Of a stretch of DNA of 64,000 nt, positions 37,052 through 46,533 are shown in pieces. The notes beneath the pieces were generated by a model. It saw only the letters and a list, made by a program, of their open reading frames with translations. It was not told where the DNA came from and searched no databases. Where the stretch lies: positions 186,001 to 250,000 of the forward strand of contig CAVVPD010000004.1 in NCBI GenBank assembly GCA_963750045.1, given 5' to 3'. A program made the translations under genes and the position numbers. The first letter of the stretch is position 1, and every line of letters begins with the position of its first letter. The stretch is from DASUAS01 sp963750045. Lineage in GTDB: Bacteria; Actinomycetota; Acidimicrobiia; IMCC26256; DASPTH01.

Positions 37052-38290
37052 ATGCACCACCTCGTCATCACCAACCAGCACGGTGACAACCGCGGGGACG
37101 AGGCGGCCATGCTCGCAATGCTGGCAGGGCTCGAGGCCCGGCTGGCGCCGGTACGGTTCACGGTGCTCCACCAATTCGCGGATCCGAAGCTCCCGATCGC
37201 GCCCACCCAGGACGTCGAGCTCGTCCCGCTGGCGCCGCGGTCGCCGCGGGAGCTCGTCGGGCTGGCGGCATGGACCGCCGCCTCGGTGCTGGGCGTCCGG
37301 CGCGACGGGCTGCTCGGCCCGATCGGGCGCCGGATCGTCGCCGCGTACTCGGCGGCGGACCTGGTGGTGAGCGCGCCGGGAGGGCCGTACTTCGGCGACC
37401 GCTACGCCTCGCACGAGATCGTGCACTGGTACCACGTGTGGCTGGCCGGCCGATTGGGGTCGCCGGTGTTCCTGTACGCGCCCTCGGTCGGCCCGTTCCG
37501 CCGCCGCGCCCTCAACTGGGTTCGCCGGCGCGGGTTCCGCCGCTTCGAGGCCCCGCTGACGGTGCGGGAGCCGCAGTCGGCGGAGTACCTCCGGGCGCTC
37601 CTCGGGAACGAACCGGTCGAGGTGACCGCCGACGCCGCGCTGCAGGAGCGGTACCCCTCCTACGACCGCGCGGAGTGGTTCGGGCCCGAGCGGCGGGAGC
37701 TGCGGGACCGCTTCGTCGTCTCGGTGTCGGCGATCGACTTCCGCTCTCCCGGCGAGCCGGACGCGTCGGGAAGGCGGGAGGCGTACGTCGCCGCCATGCG
37801 CCGCGCCATCGAGCACGTGCACGACGGGCGCCCGAGCCACTTCGTGTTCCTTCCGCAGCTCTATGGGACGGTGCACGACGATCGGCCGTTCCTCGAGCGT
37901 CTCGCGCAGGGCCTCCGCGCCGACGTGAGCTGGGAGATCGTCCATCCCGACCTGGACTCGATCGGCCATCGCCGGGTCGTCGCGATGTCGGACCTCTGTG
38001 TCGCGAGCCGGTACCACCCGTTCGTGTTCGCGGTGTCGGCCCACGTTCCCACCGTGTGCATCTACTACGAGCACAAGGCCTTGGGCCTCGCCGAGGAGGT
38101 CGGCCTCGCGGGCCAGGCGCTCGACATCCGTTCGCTCGATGTGGCGCACCTCCTCGAGGTGGTCGACGCGACGCTGGCCGATGCCGTGTCGTTGCGCGCC
38201 GAGCTGGAGGCGCGCGAGCCCGAGCTGCGCCGGCGTGCGGCGCGCACCAGCGATCTCGCGGTGGCCGCCGCACGGCCCCCGCCGGCATGA
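37052..38290 (+). CDS. Polysaccharide pyruvyl transferase family protein
   Basis: WcaK/CsaB-type GT-B-like enzyme, expected to add a pyruvyl ketal from PEP to a sugar of the surface polysaccharide. The ATG at 37052 gives 412 residues in one open frame: MHHLVITNQHGDNRGDEAAM (GD..RGDEA is the family start), LVVSAPGGPYFGDRYASHE, FLYAPSVGPF, DRFVVSVSAIDFRSPGEPDA, and the C-terminal SDLCVASRYHPFVFAVSAHV with PTVCIYYEHKALGL. It is divergent from the asparagine-synthetase-like gene across 58 bp. The intact frame contrasts with its left neighbours and matches the better quality of the sequence from here on. Confidence 0.85.
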   Translation: MHHLVITNQHGDNRGDEAAMLAMLAGLEARLAPVRFTVLHQFADPKLPIAPTQDVELVPLAPRSPRELVGLAAWTAASVLGVRRDGLLGPIGRRIVAAYSAADLVVSAPGGPYFGDRYASHEIVHWYHVWLAGRLGSPVFLYAPSVGPFRRRALNWVRRRGFRRFEAPLTVREPQSAEYLRALLGNEPVEVTADAALQERYPSYDRAEWFGPERRELRDRFVVSVSAIDFRSPGEPDASGRREAYVAAMRRAIEHVHDGRPSHFVFLPQLYGTVHDDRPFLERLAQGLRADVSWEIVHPDLDSIGHRRVVAMSDLCVASRYHPFVFAVSAHVPTVCIYYEHKALGLAEEVGLAGQALDIRSLDVAHLLEVVDATLADAVSLRAELEAREPELRRRAARTSDLAVAAARPPPA

Positions 38291-38329
38291 GAGGGAACAG
38301 GCGGGTGGCGCGGTAGCATTGAACAGAAC

Positions 38330-40589
38330 ATGAGCACCACGGACGTCTCCGGAAGCGGGCCGCGGGTCGAAGTCCGCACCGATCGGCGTTCCGTGCTGCC
38401 CTGGCGGCGCTACCACACCGTCGACGTCGAGGTCGCGCCGCTCGTCAACGCCTACCGAGAGCGTCATCGCCGCAGCGACACCGGGCTCATCGAGCACGCC
38501 TTCGACATGGCCCGTGACGCCCACCGCGAGCAGGTACGCCGCTCCGGCGAGCCCTACATCACCCATCCACTCGGGGTCGCGCTGGTGCTGGCCGACCTCG
38601 GCCTCGACGACGTCACCATCGCCGCCGCGCTCCTGCACGACGCGGTGGAGGACACCACCGTCACCGCGGTCGACATCGAGCGCGAGCTCGGCGTCGACGT
38701 CGCCACGATCGTCGACGGCGTCACCAAGCTCGACCGCCTCCAGTTCGACTCCAAGGAGGCGCAGCAGGCCGCCACCCTCCGCAAGATGCTCGTGGCGATG
38801 GCGAAGGACATCCGGGTCCTGCTCATCAAGCTGTCGGACCGGTTGCACAACATGCGCACGATCGCGTCCTTGCCCGAGTTCAAGCAACGCCGCATCGCGC
38901 AGGAGACCCTCGACATCTACGCGCCGCTCGCGCACCGGCTCGGCATCGCCGACATGAAGTGGCAGCTCGAGGACACCGCGTTCGCGGTGCTCCACCCATT
39001 GCGGTACGCCGAGATCGAGCAGATGGTGGCCACCCAGGCCCCCGAGCGCGAAGTGTTCCTCCACGCCGTGCTCACCGACCTCCGGGCCCGGCTCGACGAG
39101 CTGCACATCGAGGCCGAGGTCACCGGGCGCCCGAAGCACTACTGGTCGATCTACGAGAAGATGATCACGCGGGGCAAGCAGTTCGACGACGTGCAGGACC
39201 TCGTCGGCGTGCGGGTCGTCGTCGAGTCGGTGAAGGACTGCTACGCCGCGCTGGGTTCCATCCACGCGATGTGGAAGCCGGTCCAGGGCCGGTTCAAGGA
39301 CTACATCGCGATGCCCAAGTTCAACCTCTACCAGTCGCTGCACACGACGGTGGTCGGGCCGTCGGGCAAGGCGGTCGAGGTGCAGATCCGGACCCAGGAG
39401 ATGCACCGGCGGGCCGAGTACGGCGTCGCGGCGCACTGGGGGTACAAGGAACGCGAACCGGCCGAGGACCTCCTGTGGTTGCAGCGGATGGTCGACTGGC
39501 AACAGGAGACCTCCGACCCCGGCGAGTTCATGGAAGCGCTGAAGATCGACCTCGAGTTCGACGAGGTCTTCGTCTTCACGCCCAAGGGCAAGGTCATCGC
39601 GCTCGCGTCGGGCGCCACCCCGGTCGACTTCGCCTACGCGATCCACACCGACGTGGGCCACCGCTGCATCGGCGCACGCGTCAACGGCCGGCTCGTGCCC
39701 CTCGACTCCACGCTGGTGTCGGGCGACACCGTCGAGATCTTCACGAGCAAGGTTGAGGGCGCGGGCCCCAGCCGCGACTGGCTGCAGTTCGTGCACACGC
39801 CCAAGGCCCGCACGAAGATCCGCCAGTGGTTCTCGCGCAAGCGGCGCGTCGACGCCATCGACACGGGCCGCGAGGAGCTGGGCAAGGCCCTGCGCAGGGA
39901 AGGGCTTCCGGTCCAGCTGTCGCACTCGTCGTCGCTGGAAGACGTCGCGGGTCGCGATGCACTACACCGACCTCGAGGCGCTGCAGGTGGCGATCGGTGA
40001 GAACCACGTGTCGGCCAAGGCCGTCGTGCAGCGATTGCAGAAGGAGCTGCGCAGTGGCGAGGAGCAGCTCCCCGTCACTACCGCCCGGCCGCCCGAACGG
40101 GCCCGCCGCTCGGAGCGACGCGCCACCGGGGTCCACGTCGAGGGTCTCGACGACGTCATGGTCCGCCTCTCCCGGTGCTGCACCCCCGTCCCGGGCGACG
40201 AGATCATGGGGTTCGTCACCCGCGGCCGTGGCGTGTCGGTCCATCGCACCGACTGCGCCAACGCCGCCGGTCTCGTCGACCACGCCGAGCGGGTCATCGA
40301 GGTGGAGTGGGACCACGACCAGCCCGCCACGTTCGTGGTGTCGGTGGAGGTCGAGGCGCTCGATCGCTCGAAGCTCCTGCGTGACGTCGCGCAGGTGCTC
40401 TCGGAGTACCACGTCAACATCCTGTCGTGCACCTCACAGACGTCGACCGACCGGGTGGCCAAGTTCCGGTTCGACTTCGAGCTCGCCGACCCCAGCCACC
40501 TCGAGTCGATCCTCTGGGCGGTCAAGCGCGTCGACAGCGTCTACGCCGCCTACCGGGTGCTCCCGGGCCACGCAAAGGCCGAGGCGTAG
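38330..40589 (+). CDS. rel: Bifunctional (p)ppGpp synthetase/hydrolase
   Basis: RSH alarmone enzyme of the stringent response. HD hydrolase domain: HRSGEPYITHPLGV-like REQVRRSGEPYITHPLGVA and ALLHDAVEDTTV (HDxxED). Synthetase domain: EVTGRPKHYWSIYEKMITRG and LVGVRVVVESVKDCYAALG, then FKDYIAMPKFNLYQSLHTTV. TGS: FTPKGKVIALASGATPVDFA. One extra G near 39948 shifts the frame; then RIS and ACT domains follow (LSRCCTPVPGDEIMGFVTRG, LLRDVAQVLSEYHVNILSC). About 752 residues once repaired, like actinobacterial Rel. Domain residues for both activities are present, so it is bifunctional by sequence. In M. tuberculosis apt precedes rel; here the accessory island does. Confidence 0.95.
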
Positions 40590-40598
40590 CCAGACTCC

Positions 40599-42083
40599 AT
40601 GTCCGACGCGGAAGAATTCCAGGCCCGGGTCCGGCGCGCCACCGAGCTGCTCGAGACCGTCGTGGGCGATCCCTCCGTGCTCGAGGTGATGCCGCAGCAC
40701 GAGCGCATCCGCTTCGTGAACGCGGCGGCCGACGTCTTCTGCCCCGATGCCGACGAGCGCCGGCGCCGGGTGAAGGCTCGCCAGCGCCGCCGCCGGGCCG
40801 AGAAGCTCCGGCGCGACGAGGACGTGCTCGCGGCGACGGGCATCCGCCGGTTGCGGGCGAAGCCGGTGTTCACCACTCCCAACGTGTTCCCGCCCGAGGG
40901 TTTCGTGGCCGAGGACGTCCTGGGCGACGACGACCCCGGCGACGACGACCACGGGCGGCTCCAGGATCCGGCGCACTGCTACGTGTGCAAGCAGCAGTTC
41001 TCCGTCGTCCACCACTTCTACGACCAGCTCTGCCCGTCGTGTGCGGCGTTCAACTTCGACAAGCGCACCGAATCCGCCGATCTGCGCGGTCGTGTGGCCC
41101 TCCTCACCGGCGGCCGGGTCAAGATCGGGTACCAGGCGGGCATCAAGCTCCTGCGGGCCGGGGCCGAGCTCATCGTGACCACCCGCTTCCCCCGCGACGC
41201 CGCGCTGCGCTACGCCCGCGAACCCGACTTCGACGACTGGGCCCCGCGCCTCGAGGTCTTCGGGCTCGACCTCCGCTACACCCCGAGCGTCGAGGCCCTC
41301 TGCCACCATCTCGACACGACACGCCCCCGACTCGACTTCATCGTCAACAACGCGTGCCAGACCGTGCGCCGGCCCCCGGCCTTCTACCGGCACATGATGG
41401 GCGTCGAGACGGAGTCCCTCGATCGGATGCCCGAGCCCGTGCGGGCGCTGGTCGGCGCGTACGACGAGCGGACCGGTCCCGCCGGCGCCGCGGCTCTCTC
41501 GCAGCGTGCGCTGCTGGCCGGCGAGGCGTCCCCGGGTCGTGACCTGTTCCCCGAGGGTCGGCTCGATCAGGACCTCCAACAGATCGACCTGCGCGAGCGG
41601 AACTCGTGGCGGCTCATGGCGGCGGAGGTTCCCACCGTCGAGGTGCTCGAGACCCAGCTCGTGAACGCGGTGGCCCCGTTCGTGTTGAACGCCCGGCTCA
41701 AGCCGCTCATGTTGCGCTCGCCCGAACGCGACAAGCACGTCGTGAACGTCTCCGCGGTCGAAGGCCAGTTCTACCGGCGGTTCAAGACCACGAAGCACCC
41801 GCACACGAACATGGCCAAGGCCGCGCTCAACATGATGACGCGCACCTGCGCAGCCGAGTACCAGGCCGACGGCATCCACATGAACAGCGTCGACACCGGT
41901 TGGGTCAGCGACGAGGACCCGGTCGACATCGCGGCGCGCAAGACCGCCGAGCACCGCTTCCACCCGCCACTCGACATCGTCGACGGCGCCGCCCGCGTCG
42001 TCGACCCGATCATCTCGGGGTGCAACAGCGGCGTCCACGTCTACGGGCAGTTCCTGAAGGACTACCGGCCCACCGATTGGTGA
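40599..42083 (+). CDS. SDR-family protein with N-terminal CxxC-x14-CxxC zinc motif
   Basis: 494 residues, intact. Residues 1-110 are helical and very basic around 45-70 (RRRVKARQRRRRAEKLRR). A zinc-knuckle follows near residues 127-148: CYVCKQ, 14 residues after the second Cys, then CPSC. The Rossmann part opens LRGRVALLTGGRVKIGYQAG, a variant of TGxxxGIG, and includes LDFIVNNACQTVRRPP (NNA motif) and VVNVSAVEGQFYRRF (Ser). Where YxxxK is expected the sequence is HTNMAKAALNM, so lysine stays but tyrosine is replaced by threonine. Central loop of about 90 residues (400-490 region of DNA 41390-41640) is longer than in classical SDRs. Function unknown; it sits 10 bp after rel and 57 bp before hisS. 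Confidence 0.8.
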   Translation: MSDAEEFQARVRRATELLETVVGDPSVLEVMPQHERIRFVNAAADVFCPDADERRRRVKARQRRRRAEKLRRDEDVLAATGIRRLRAKPVFTTPNVFPPEGFVAEDVLGDDDPGDDDHGRLQDPAHCYVCKQQFSVVHHFYDQLCPSCAAFNFDKRTESADLRGRVALLTGGRVKIGYQAGIKLLRAGAELIVTTRFPRDAALRYAREPDFDDWAPRLEVFGLDLRYTPSVEALCHHLDTTRPRLDFIVNNACQTVRRPPAFYRHMMGVETESLDRMPEPVRALVGAYDERTGPAGAAALSQRALLAGEASPGRDLFPEGRLDQDLQQIDLRERNSWRLMAAEVPTVEVLETQLVNAVAPFVLNARLKPLMLRSPERDKHVVNVSAVEGQFYRRFKTTKHPHTNMAKAALNMMTRTCAAEYQADGIHMNSVDTGWVSDEDPVDIAARKTAEHRFHPPLDIVDGAARVVDPIISGCNSGVHVYGQFLKDYRPTDW

Positions 42084-42139
42084 GCGCCCGGCCGCCAATC
42101 CACCCGGGTCGGCCCGCCGACCCCCGGTACCATGCGCCG

Positions 42140-43438
42140 GTGGCCGAACCCTCCGACGACCGAGCGCGGTACCGCGCGCCCGTCGGGACCCACGACGTCC
42201 TCCCGCCCGAATCGGCGCAGTGGACCGCGCTGGTGGCGGCGTTCGCCGAGCGGGCCCGGCGCTACGGGTTCGATCTCGTGGTCACCCCGGTCTTCGAGCA
42301 CCTCGAGGTGTTCCAGCGGGTGGGGGAGTCCACCGACGTCGTCCGCAAGGAGATGTACGACTTCGAGGACAAGGGTGGAAGGCGCATCGCGCTCCGCCCC
42401 GAAGGCACCGCGCCGGTCGTGCGGGCGTTCGTCCAGCACCGCCCACCGGTGCCGTGGAAGGTCTGGTACGTCGCGCCGCACTTCCGCTACGAACGGCCCC
42501 AGAAGGGTCGGTACCGCCAGCACTGGCAGGTCGGTGCCGAGGTGCTCGGGGTCGACGACCCCGACGTCGACGTCGAGGTCATCGCCCTCGCCCACGGCTT
42601 CTACCGGGACCTCGGGCTGGAGCAGGTCTCGCTGGTCGTCAACTCGATGGGCGACGAGCAGAGCCGCCCCGCCTACCTGGCGCTGCTGCGGGAGTACCTG
42701 CTCGACCACGCGGGCGCACTGGGCGACGACTTCCGCGGACGGGTGGAAGCCAACCCACTGCGGGTGCTCGACTCCAAGCGCGAGGACTGGCAGGACGTCA
42801 TCGAGCGCGCGCCACAGCTCACGGAGCACCTGAGCGATGCGTCGCGCGAGGAGTTCGAGCAGGTCCAGCGCCGGCTCGATGCACTGGGCATCCGCTACGC
42901 GCTCGACCCGCGCCTCGTGCGCGGCTTCGACTACTACACCGGGACCACGTTCGAGTTCCAGAGCGGCGCGCTCGACGCGGCCCAGAACGCGATCGGTGGC
43001 GGCGGGCGCTACGGCAAGCTCGCCGAGGAGATGGGCGGGCCACCCACGACCGGCATCGGCTTCGGTATCGGGATCGAGCGGGTGCTCATCGCCTGCGCGG
43101 CCGAGGGTGCGGTGCCGGGCACGCCGGGCACCGCCGAGGTGTTCGTGGTCAGCGCGCTCGGGCCTTCGGGCAGCGCCGAGGTCACGCTGCTCGTCAACGA
43201 GCTGCGGGAAGACGGCATGCGCACGGAGCGCACCTACGGCGACCGGTCGGTGACGGCGCAGTGGAAGGCGGCCGGCAAGTCGGGCGCGCGCTACGGCGTG
43301 ATGCTGGGGCCGCGCGAGGCCGAACGCGGCGTGGTCGGGGTCAAGGATCTCCGCGCCCACGACCAGGTGGAAGTGCCGCGCGACGCCGTCGCGGGCTGGA
43401 TCCAGGAACGACGGGAAACCGAGGACACCGAGCGATGA
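42140..43438 (+). CDS. hisS: Histidyl-tRNA synthetase
   Basis: Class II synthetase, 432 residues from GTG 42140. Motif 1 lies in RYRAPVGTHDVLPPES and FDLVVTPVFEHLEVF; motif 2 is FRYERPQKGRYRQHWQVGAE; the histidine-binding LVRGFDYYTGTTFEF and motif 3 GIGFGIGIERVLIA are complete. The C-terminal anticodon-binding domain begins AEVFVVSALGPSGSAEVTLL. Intact. The stop overlaps the aspS start by ATGA. Confidence 0.97.
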   Translation: MAEPSDDRARYRAPVGTHDVLPPESAQWTALVAAFAERARRYGFDLVVTPVFEHLEVFQRVGESTDVVRKEMYDFEDKGGRRIALRPEGTAPVVRAFVQHRPPVPWKVWYVAPHFRYERPQKGRYRQHWQVGAEVLGVDDPDVDVEVIALAHGFYRDLGLEQVSLVVNSMGDEQSRPAYLALLREYLLDHAGALGDDFRGRVEANPLRVLDSKREDWQDVIERAPQLTEHLSDASREEFEQVQRRLDALGIRYALDPRLVRGFDYYTGTTFEFQSGALDAAQNAIGGGGRYGKLAEEMGGPPTTGIGFGIGIERVLIACAAEGAVPGTPGTAEVFVVSALGPSGSAEVTLLVNELREDGMRTERTYGDRSVTAQWKAAGKSGARYGVMLGPREAERGVVGVKDLRAHDQVEVPRDAVAGWIQERRETEDTER

Positions 43439-45192
43439 TGCGCACCGATCGGGCCGGCGATCTCCGGAGCACCGACATCGACCGCGAGGTCGTGGTCTGC
43501 GGCTGGGTCGACAGCCGTCGCGACCACGGCGGTGTGGTGTTCCTCGACGTGCGCGACGTCGCCGGGATCGTGCAGGTCGTCGTCGACCCCGAGCAGGGGG
43601 GTGGTGCCGACGTGCACCGGGTGCGCGGCGAGTACGTGGTGCGGGTCGAGGGCACCGTCCGACACCGCCCCGACGGCACGGTCAACGACAGCCTGCCCAC
43701 CGGCGAGGTCGAGGTCGCCGCGACCCTGCTCGAGGTGCTGAACGAGTCCGACACCCCGCCCTTCCCCGTCGACGACCGCATCGATGCCGACGAGATGCTG
43801 CGCCTCCGGCACCGCTACGTCGACCTCCGCCGGCCGCGCCTGCAGCGGAACCTGCGGATCCGGGCCCAGGTGAACGCGGCGCTGCACCGTTCGCTCGACG
43901 CGCAGGGCTTCACCGAGGTGGAGACCCCCATGCTGATCGCGTCGACGCCCGAAGGCGCGCGCGACTTCGTCGTGCCGTCACGCCTGTCACCGGGTGAGTT
44001 CTACGCGCTGCCCCAGAGCCCGCAGCTGTTCAAGCAGCTGCTCATGGTGGGCGGGGTCGACCGCTACTACCAGATCGCCCGATGCCTGCGCGACGAGGAT
44101 CTGCGCGCCGACCGCCAATTCGAGTTCATGCAGCTCGACGCCGAGATGAGCTTCGCCGACGCCGACGACGTGATGGGCGTGATCGGTGAGGCGGTGCTCG
44201 ACGCCGCCGAAGCGGTGACCGGCACGCGACCGGGCACGGTGTCGCGCATGACGTGGCACCAGGCCCAGGAGCGCTACGGCTCCGACAAGCCCGACGTGCG
44301 CTTCGGCCTCGAGCTCGTCGACCTCTGCGAGGTCTTCGCGGCCACGGAGTTCCGCGCCTTCCAGGCCGAGATGGTGAAGGGCGTCTGCCTCCCCGGCCAG
44401 GGCGGGATGTCGCGCGCGCAGGTCGACAAGCTCGTGGACCGGGCCAAGCAGCTCGGTGCCGGCGGGCTCGTGTGGATGCGCGTCGTCGACGGCGGGAAGC
44501 TCGAGTGCCAGGTGCTCAAGTTCCTCTCCGAGGCCGAGCAGCTGGGGATCGTCGACGCCCTCGGTGCGCAACCGGGTGACCTCCTGCTGGTGGCCGCGGG
44601 CGCACGGCGCGTCGTCGACCACGTGCTCGGCACCCTGCGGGTGGAGCTGGGGCCCAGGACCCCCATGCACGAGGGCGGTCTCGAGTTCCTCTGGGTCGTC
44701 GACTTCCCGCTGTTCGAGGCGCTCGACGACGACGGCAACCCGATCCCCGCACACCACCCGTTCACCATGCCTCATCCCGACGACCTCGAGCTCCTGGAGC
44801 ACGGCCACGGGGAAGACCTGCTGGGCGTGCGATCGCTGGCCTACGACCTGGTGCTCAACGGGTGGGAGCTGGGTTCGGGCAGCGTCCGGATCCACCGTCG
44901 CGACATCCAGCGGCGCATCTTCGCCTTGCTCGGAATCTCCGACGAGGAGGCCCAGTCCCGCTTCGGCTTCCTCCTCGACGCGTTCCGCTACGGCGCGCCG
45001 CCCCACGCCGGGTTCGCGTTCGGGATCGACCGGCTGACCGCCATCCTGGCCGGCGAAGACAACATCCGCGAGGTCATCGCCTTTCCCAAGACCCAGTCGG
45101 GTGCGGACCCGCTCACCGGCGCGCCCACCGCCATCGACGCGACCCAGCTCCGGGAACTGGGCCTCTCGGTGTTGCCCCGCCCCAAGCGGTAG
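43435..45192 (+). CDS. aspS: Aspartyl-tRNA synthetase, bacterial type
   Basis: Class IIb synthetase, 585 residues, intact. N-terminal OB-fold: VVVCGWVDSRRDHGGVVFLD. Motif 1 region HRYVDLRRPRLQRNLRIRAQ, then the substrate loop LPQSPQLFKQLLMVGG, motif 2 YYQIARCLRDEDLRADRQFE, the bacterial GAD insertion (MVKGVCLPGQGGMSRAQVDK) and motif 3 GFAFGIDRLTAILAG. Two ATGs in tandem (43435 and 43438); the first overlaps the hisS stop. A GC-rich hairpin follows the stop. Confidence 0.97.
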   Translation: MMRTDRAGDLRSTDIDREVVVCGWVDSRRDHGGVVFLDVRDVAGIVQVVVDPEQGGGADVHRVRGEYVVRVEGTVRHRPDGTVNDSLPTGEVEVAATLLEVLNESDTPPFPVDDRIDADEMLRLRHRYVDLRRPRLQRNLRIRAQVNAALHRSLDAQGFTEVETPMLIASTPEGARDFVVPSRLSPGEFYALPQSPQLFKQLLMVGGVDRYYQIARCLRDEDLRADRQFEFMQLDAEMSFADADDVMGVIGEAVLDAAEAVTGTRPGTVSRMTWHQAQERYGSDKPDVRFGLELVDLCEVFAATEFRAFQAEMVKGVCLPGQGGMSRAQVDKLVDRAKQLGAGGLVWMRVVDGGKLECQVLKFLSEAEQLGIVDALGAQPGDLLLVAAGARRVVDHVLGTLRVELGPRTPMHEGGLEFLWVVDFPLFEALDDDGNPIPAHHPFTMPHPDDLELLEHGHGEDLLGVRSLAYDLVLNGWELGSGSVRIHRRDIQRRIFALLGISDEEAQSRFGFLLDAFRYGAPPHAGFAFGIDRLTAILAGEDNIREVIAFPKTQSGADPLTGAPTAIDATQLRELGLSVLPRPKR

Positions 45193-45202
45193 CCCGCGAG
45201 AG

Positions 45203-45256
45203 CGCCCCGCCCCGATCCGTAGCGCAGGGCGGGGGCGGCTACGGCAGGGCGGGGCG
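45203..45256. terminator. GC-rich hairpin between convergent genes
   Basis: A perfect 10-bp inverted repeat, CGCCCCGCCC at 45203-45212 and GGGCGGGGCG at 45247-45256, with a second G-rich tract inside the loop. It lies 11 bp after aspS and 40 bp before the stop of the minus-strand gene, so it could terminate both. There is no T-tract, as is common in high-GC actinobacteria. Confidence 0.45.
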
Positions 45257-45295
45257 ATCCGTCGGGTCCGGGCTGGCCGACCCCACGTCGTGCGG

Positions 45296-45796
45296 CTACG
45301 GGAGGGCGAAGTTCATTTCGAAGTCGCGGGTGATGCTCACCGGGCCGAGCAACATGATGTTCGCGGCGGTGTTGTCGGTCGCTTCCCAGGAGTAGGAGGC
45401 CTGGTACTCGCCGGGGGCCACGTTGCCGATCGAGTAGTGGCCGGTCGCCTCCGCGACGGTGCTGAAGGTGCCCTCGTTGCCGGTGAGGGTCAACGTGAGG
45501 ACGACGCCGGCAGGCACGTTGGAGACGGTGCCCGAGACCGTGAACACGCTCGGAGACGCGGTCGGCGAGGTGGCGGCCTCGATGCGCCCACCGCCGGGGC
45601 CGGACGAGGTGCCGCCGGCCGTGAGCGCGGCCACGCCCACGGCAACGGCGGCGACCATGCCGAGCGCGCCCGTGCCCTGCACGATTCGGCGGCGACGACC
45701 GAGCTGGCGGGCCCGGGCCGCCACGGCGGCGCGCTCCCTGGCGCCCGGCACCGGGGGCGACGGGTCGCGCAGGTCGGAGTGGCTGACGTTCGCCAT
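45296..45796 (-). CDS. Membrane-anchored protein with carboxypeptidase-regulatory-like domain, sigma-factor partner
   Basis: 166 residues: a cytosolic N-terminus of about 40 residues rich in Arg (RARQLGRRRRIVQG), one membrane helix (ALGMVAAVAVGVAALTAG), a Ser/Pro linker, and a beta-sandwich outside (VSNVPAGVVLTLTLTGNEG, VAEATGHYSIGNVAPGEYQA). The domain resembles carboxypeptidase-regulatory/Cna-B-like folds. Its ATG overlaps the stop of the ECF sigma gene (TGATG), the arrangement typical of sigma/anti-sigma pairs, although no zinc anti-sigma motif is seen. It may regulate the sigma factor or be its coupled effector. Confidence 0.65.
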   Translation of the reverse strand: MANVSHSDLRDPSPPVPGARERAAVAARARQLGRRRRIVQGTGALGMVAAVAVGVAALTAGGTSSGPGGGRIEAATSPTASPSVFTVSGTVSNVPAGVVLTLTLTGNEGTFSTVAEATGHYSIGNVAPGEYQASYSWEATDNTAANIMLLGPVSITRDFEMNFALP

Positions 45797-46416
45797 CAGT
45801 CGCTCTCCTGGTTGCGGTCGTCGTCGACGCCCATGGTGTTCCGGAGGGTGGCGAGCCCGCGGCTCGCGTGCTGCTTGACCGAGCCCACGGAGCAGCCCAG
45901 CGCCTTCGCCACGTCGGCCTCGGGAAGGTCGGCCAGGAAGCGCAGCACGATCACCTCGCGCTGGCGGCGGGAAAGGGTGTCGAGGCCACGGTGGAGGTCG
46001 ATCCGTTGTCCGGTGGGCCCGGGTGAGCTGGGGTTGCGGCGCTCGGTGTCGCCGGAGGTGTCGACCCGACGCAGGCGGCGCCACGTGTCGACGGCCAGGT
46101 TTCCCGCGACGCGGACGACCCACGCCTCGGCGTAGGCGCGGATCTTGCGCCAGTGGACGAAGGCGCGGGCCAACGTCTCCTGGGCGACGTCCTCGGACTC
46201 GCTGCGCCGTCCCAGCAACTGGTAGGCCACGCCGTAGGCCCGCACGTAGAGCTCTTCGAAGGCTTCCTCGAAGACGAGGTCGATCGTGATCGGCGCCACG
46301 GCCGGCACGTCGCCGGTCGCGCCGGCGTCGATCTTGTCAGCGTCGATCATGTCAGCGTCGATGCCGCCGACGAGCCTCCCGGCGCGGGGTCGTTCTGCCT
46401 CCAGCGTCACTGTCAC
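45796..46416 (-). CDS. ECF-type RNA polymerase sigma factor
   Basis: Extracytoplasmic-function sigma factor of about 206 residues from GTG 46416. Region 2: FEEAFEELYVRAYGVAYQLL, RRSESEDVAQETLARAFVHW, and the -10-contacting helix EAWVVRVAGNLAVDTWRRLR. Region 4: LDTLSRRQREVIVLRFLADL then PEADVAKALGCSVGSVKQHA. The N-terminal 45 residues carry a small internal repeat (IDADMIDADKIDAG) not needed for the fold. It is divergent from rarA across 117 bp, and its 3' end is coupled to a membrane protein that may be its regulator. Confidence 0.9.
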   Translation of the reverse strand: MTVTLEAERPRAGRLVGGIDADMIDADKIDAGATGDVPAVAPITIDLVFEEAFEELYVRAYGVAYQLLGRRSESEDVAQETLARAFVHWRKIRAYAEAWVVRVAGNLAVDTWRRLRRVDTSGDTERRNPSSPGPTGQRIDLHRGLDTLSRRQREVIVLRFLADLPEADVAKALGCSVGSVKQHASRGLATLRNTMGVDDDRNQESD

Positions 46417-46533
46417 AGGAAGAATACGCCCCAGCCTGCCCGAAGGTTGACAGCCCCCGGAAGAAATCCGGGGGTTCCTTGGAGCCGGCCGTCTTCGTGA
46501 CCACCCGGAGGGACGCGGTCGTAGCATCGGCGG

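Noticed and set aside
39940..39960. Programmed frameshift in rel, and by analogy in alaS or efp
   Set aside because: The break sites share no slippery heptamer or downstream structure and differ in sequence; all are explained by one extra base, as in many other genes of the window.
45193..45295. Riboswitch or attenuator after aspS
   Set aside because: The G/C palindromes lie between two convergent genes, downstream of both, which fits a terminator rather than a leader element.
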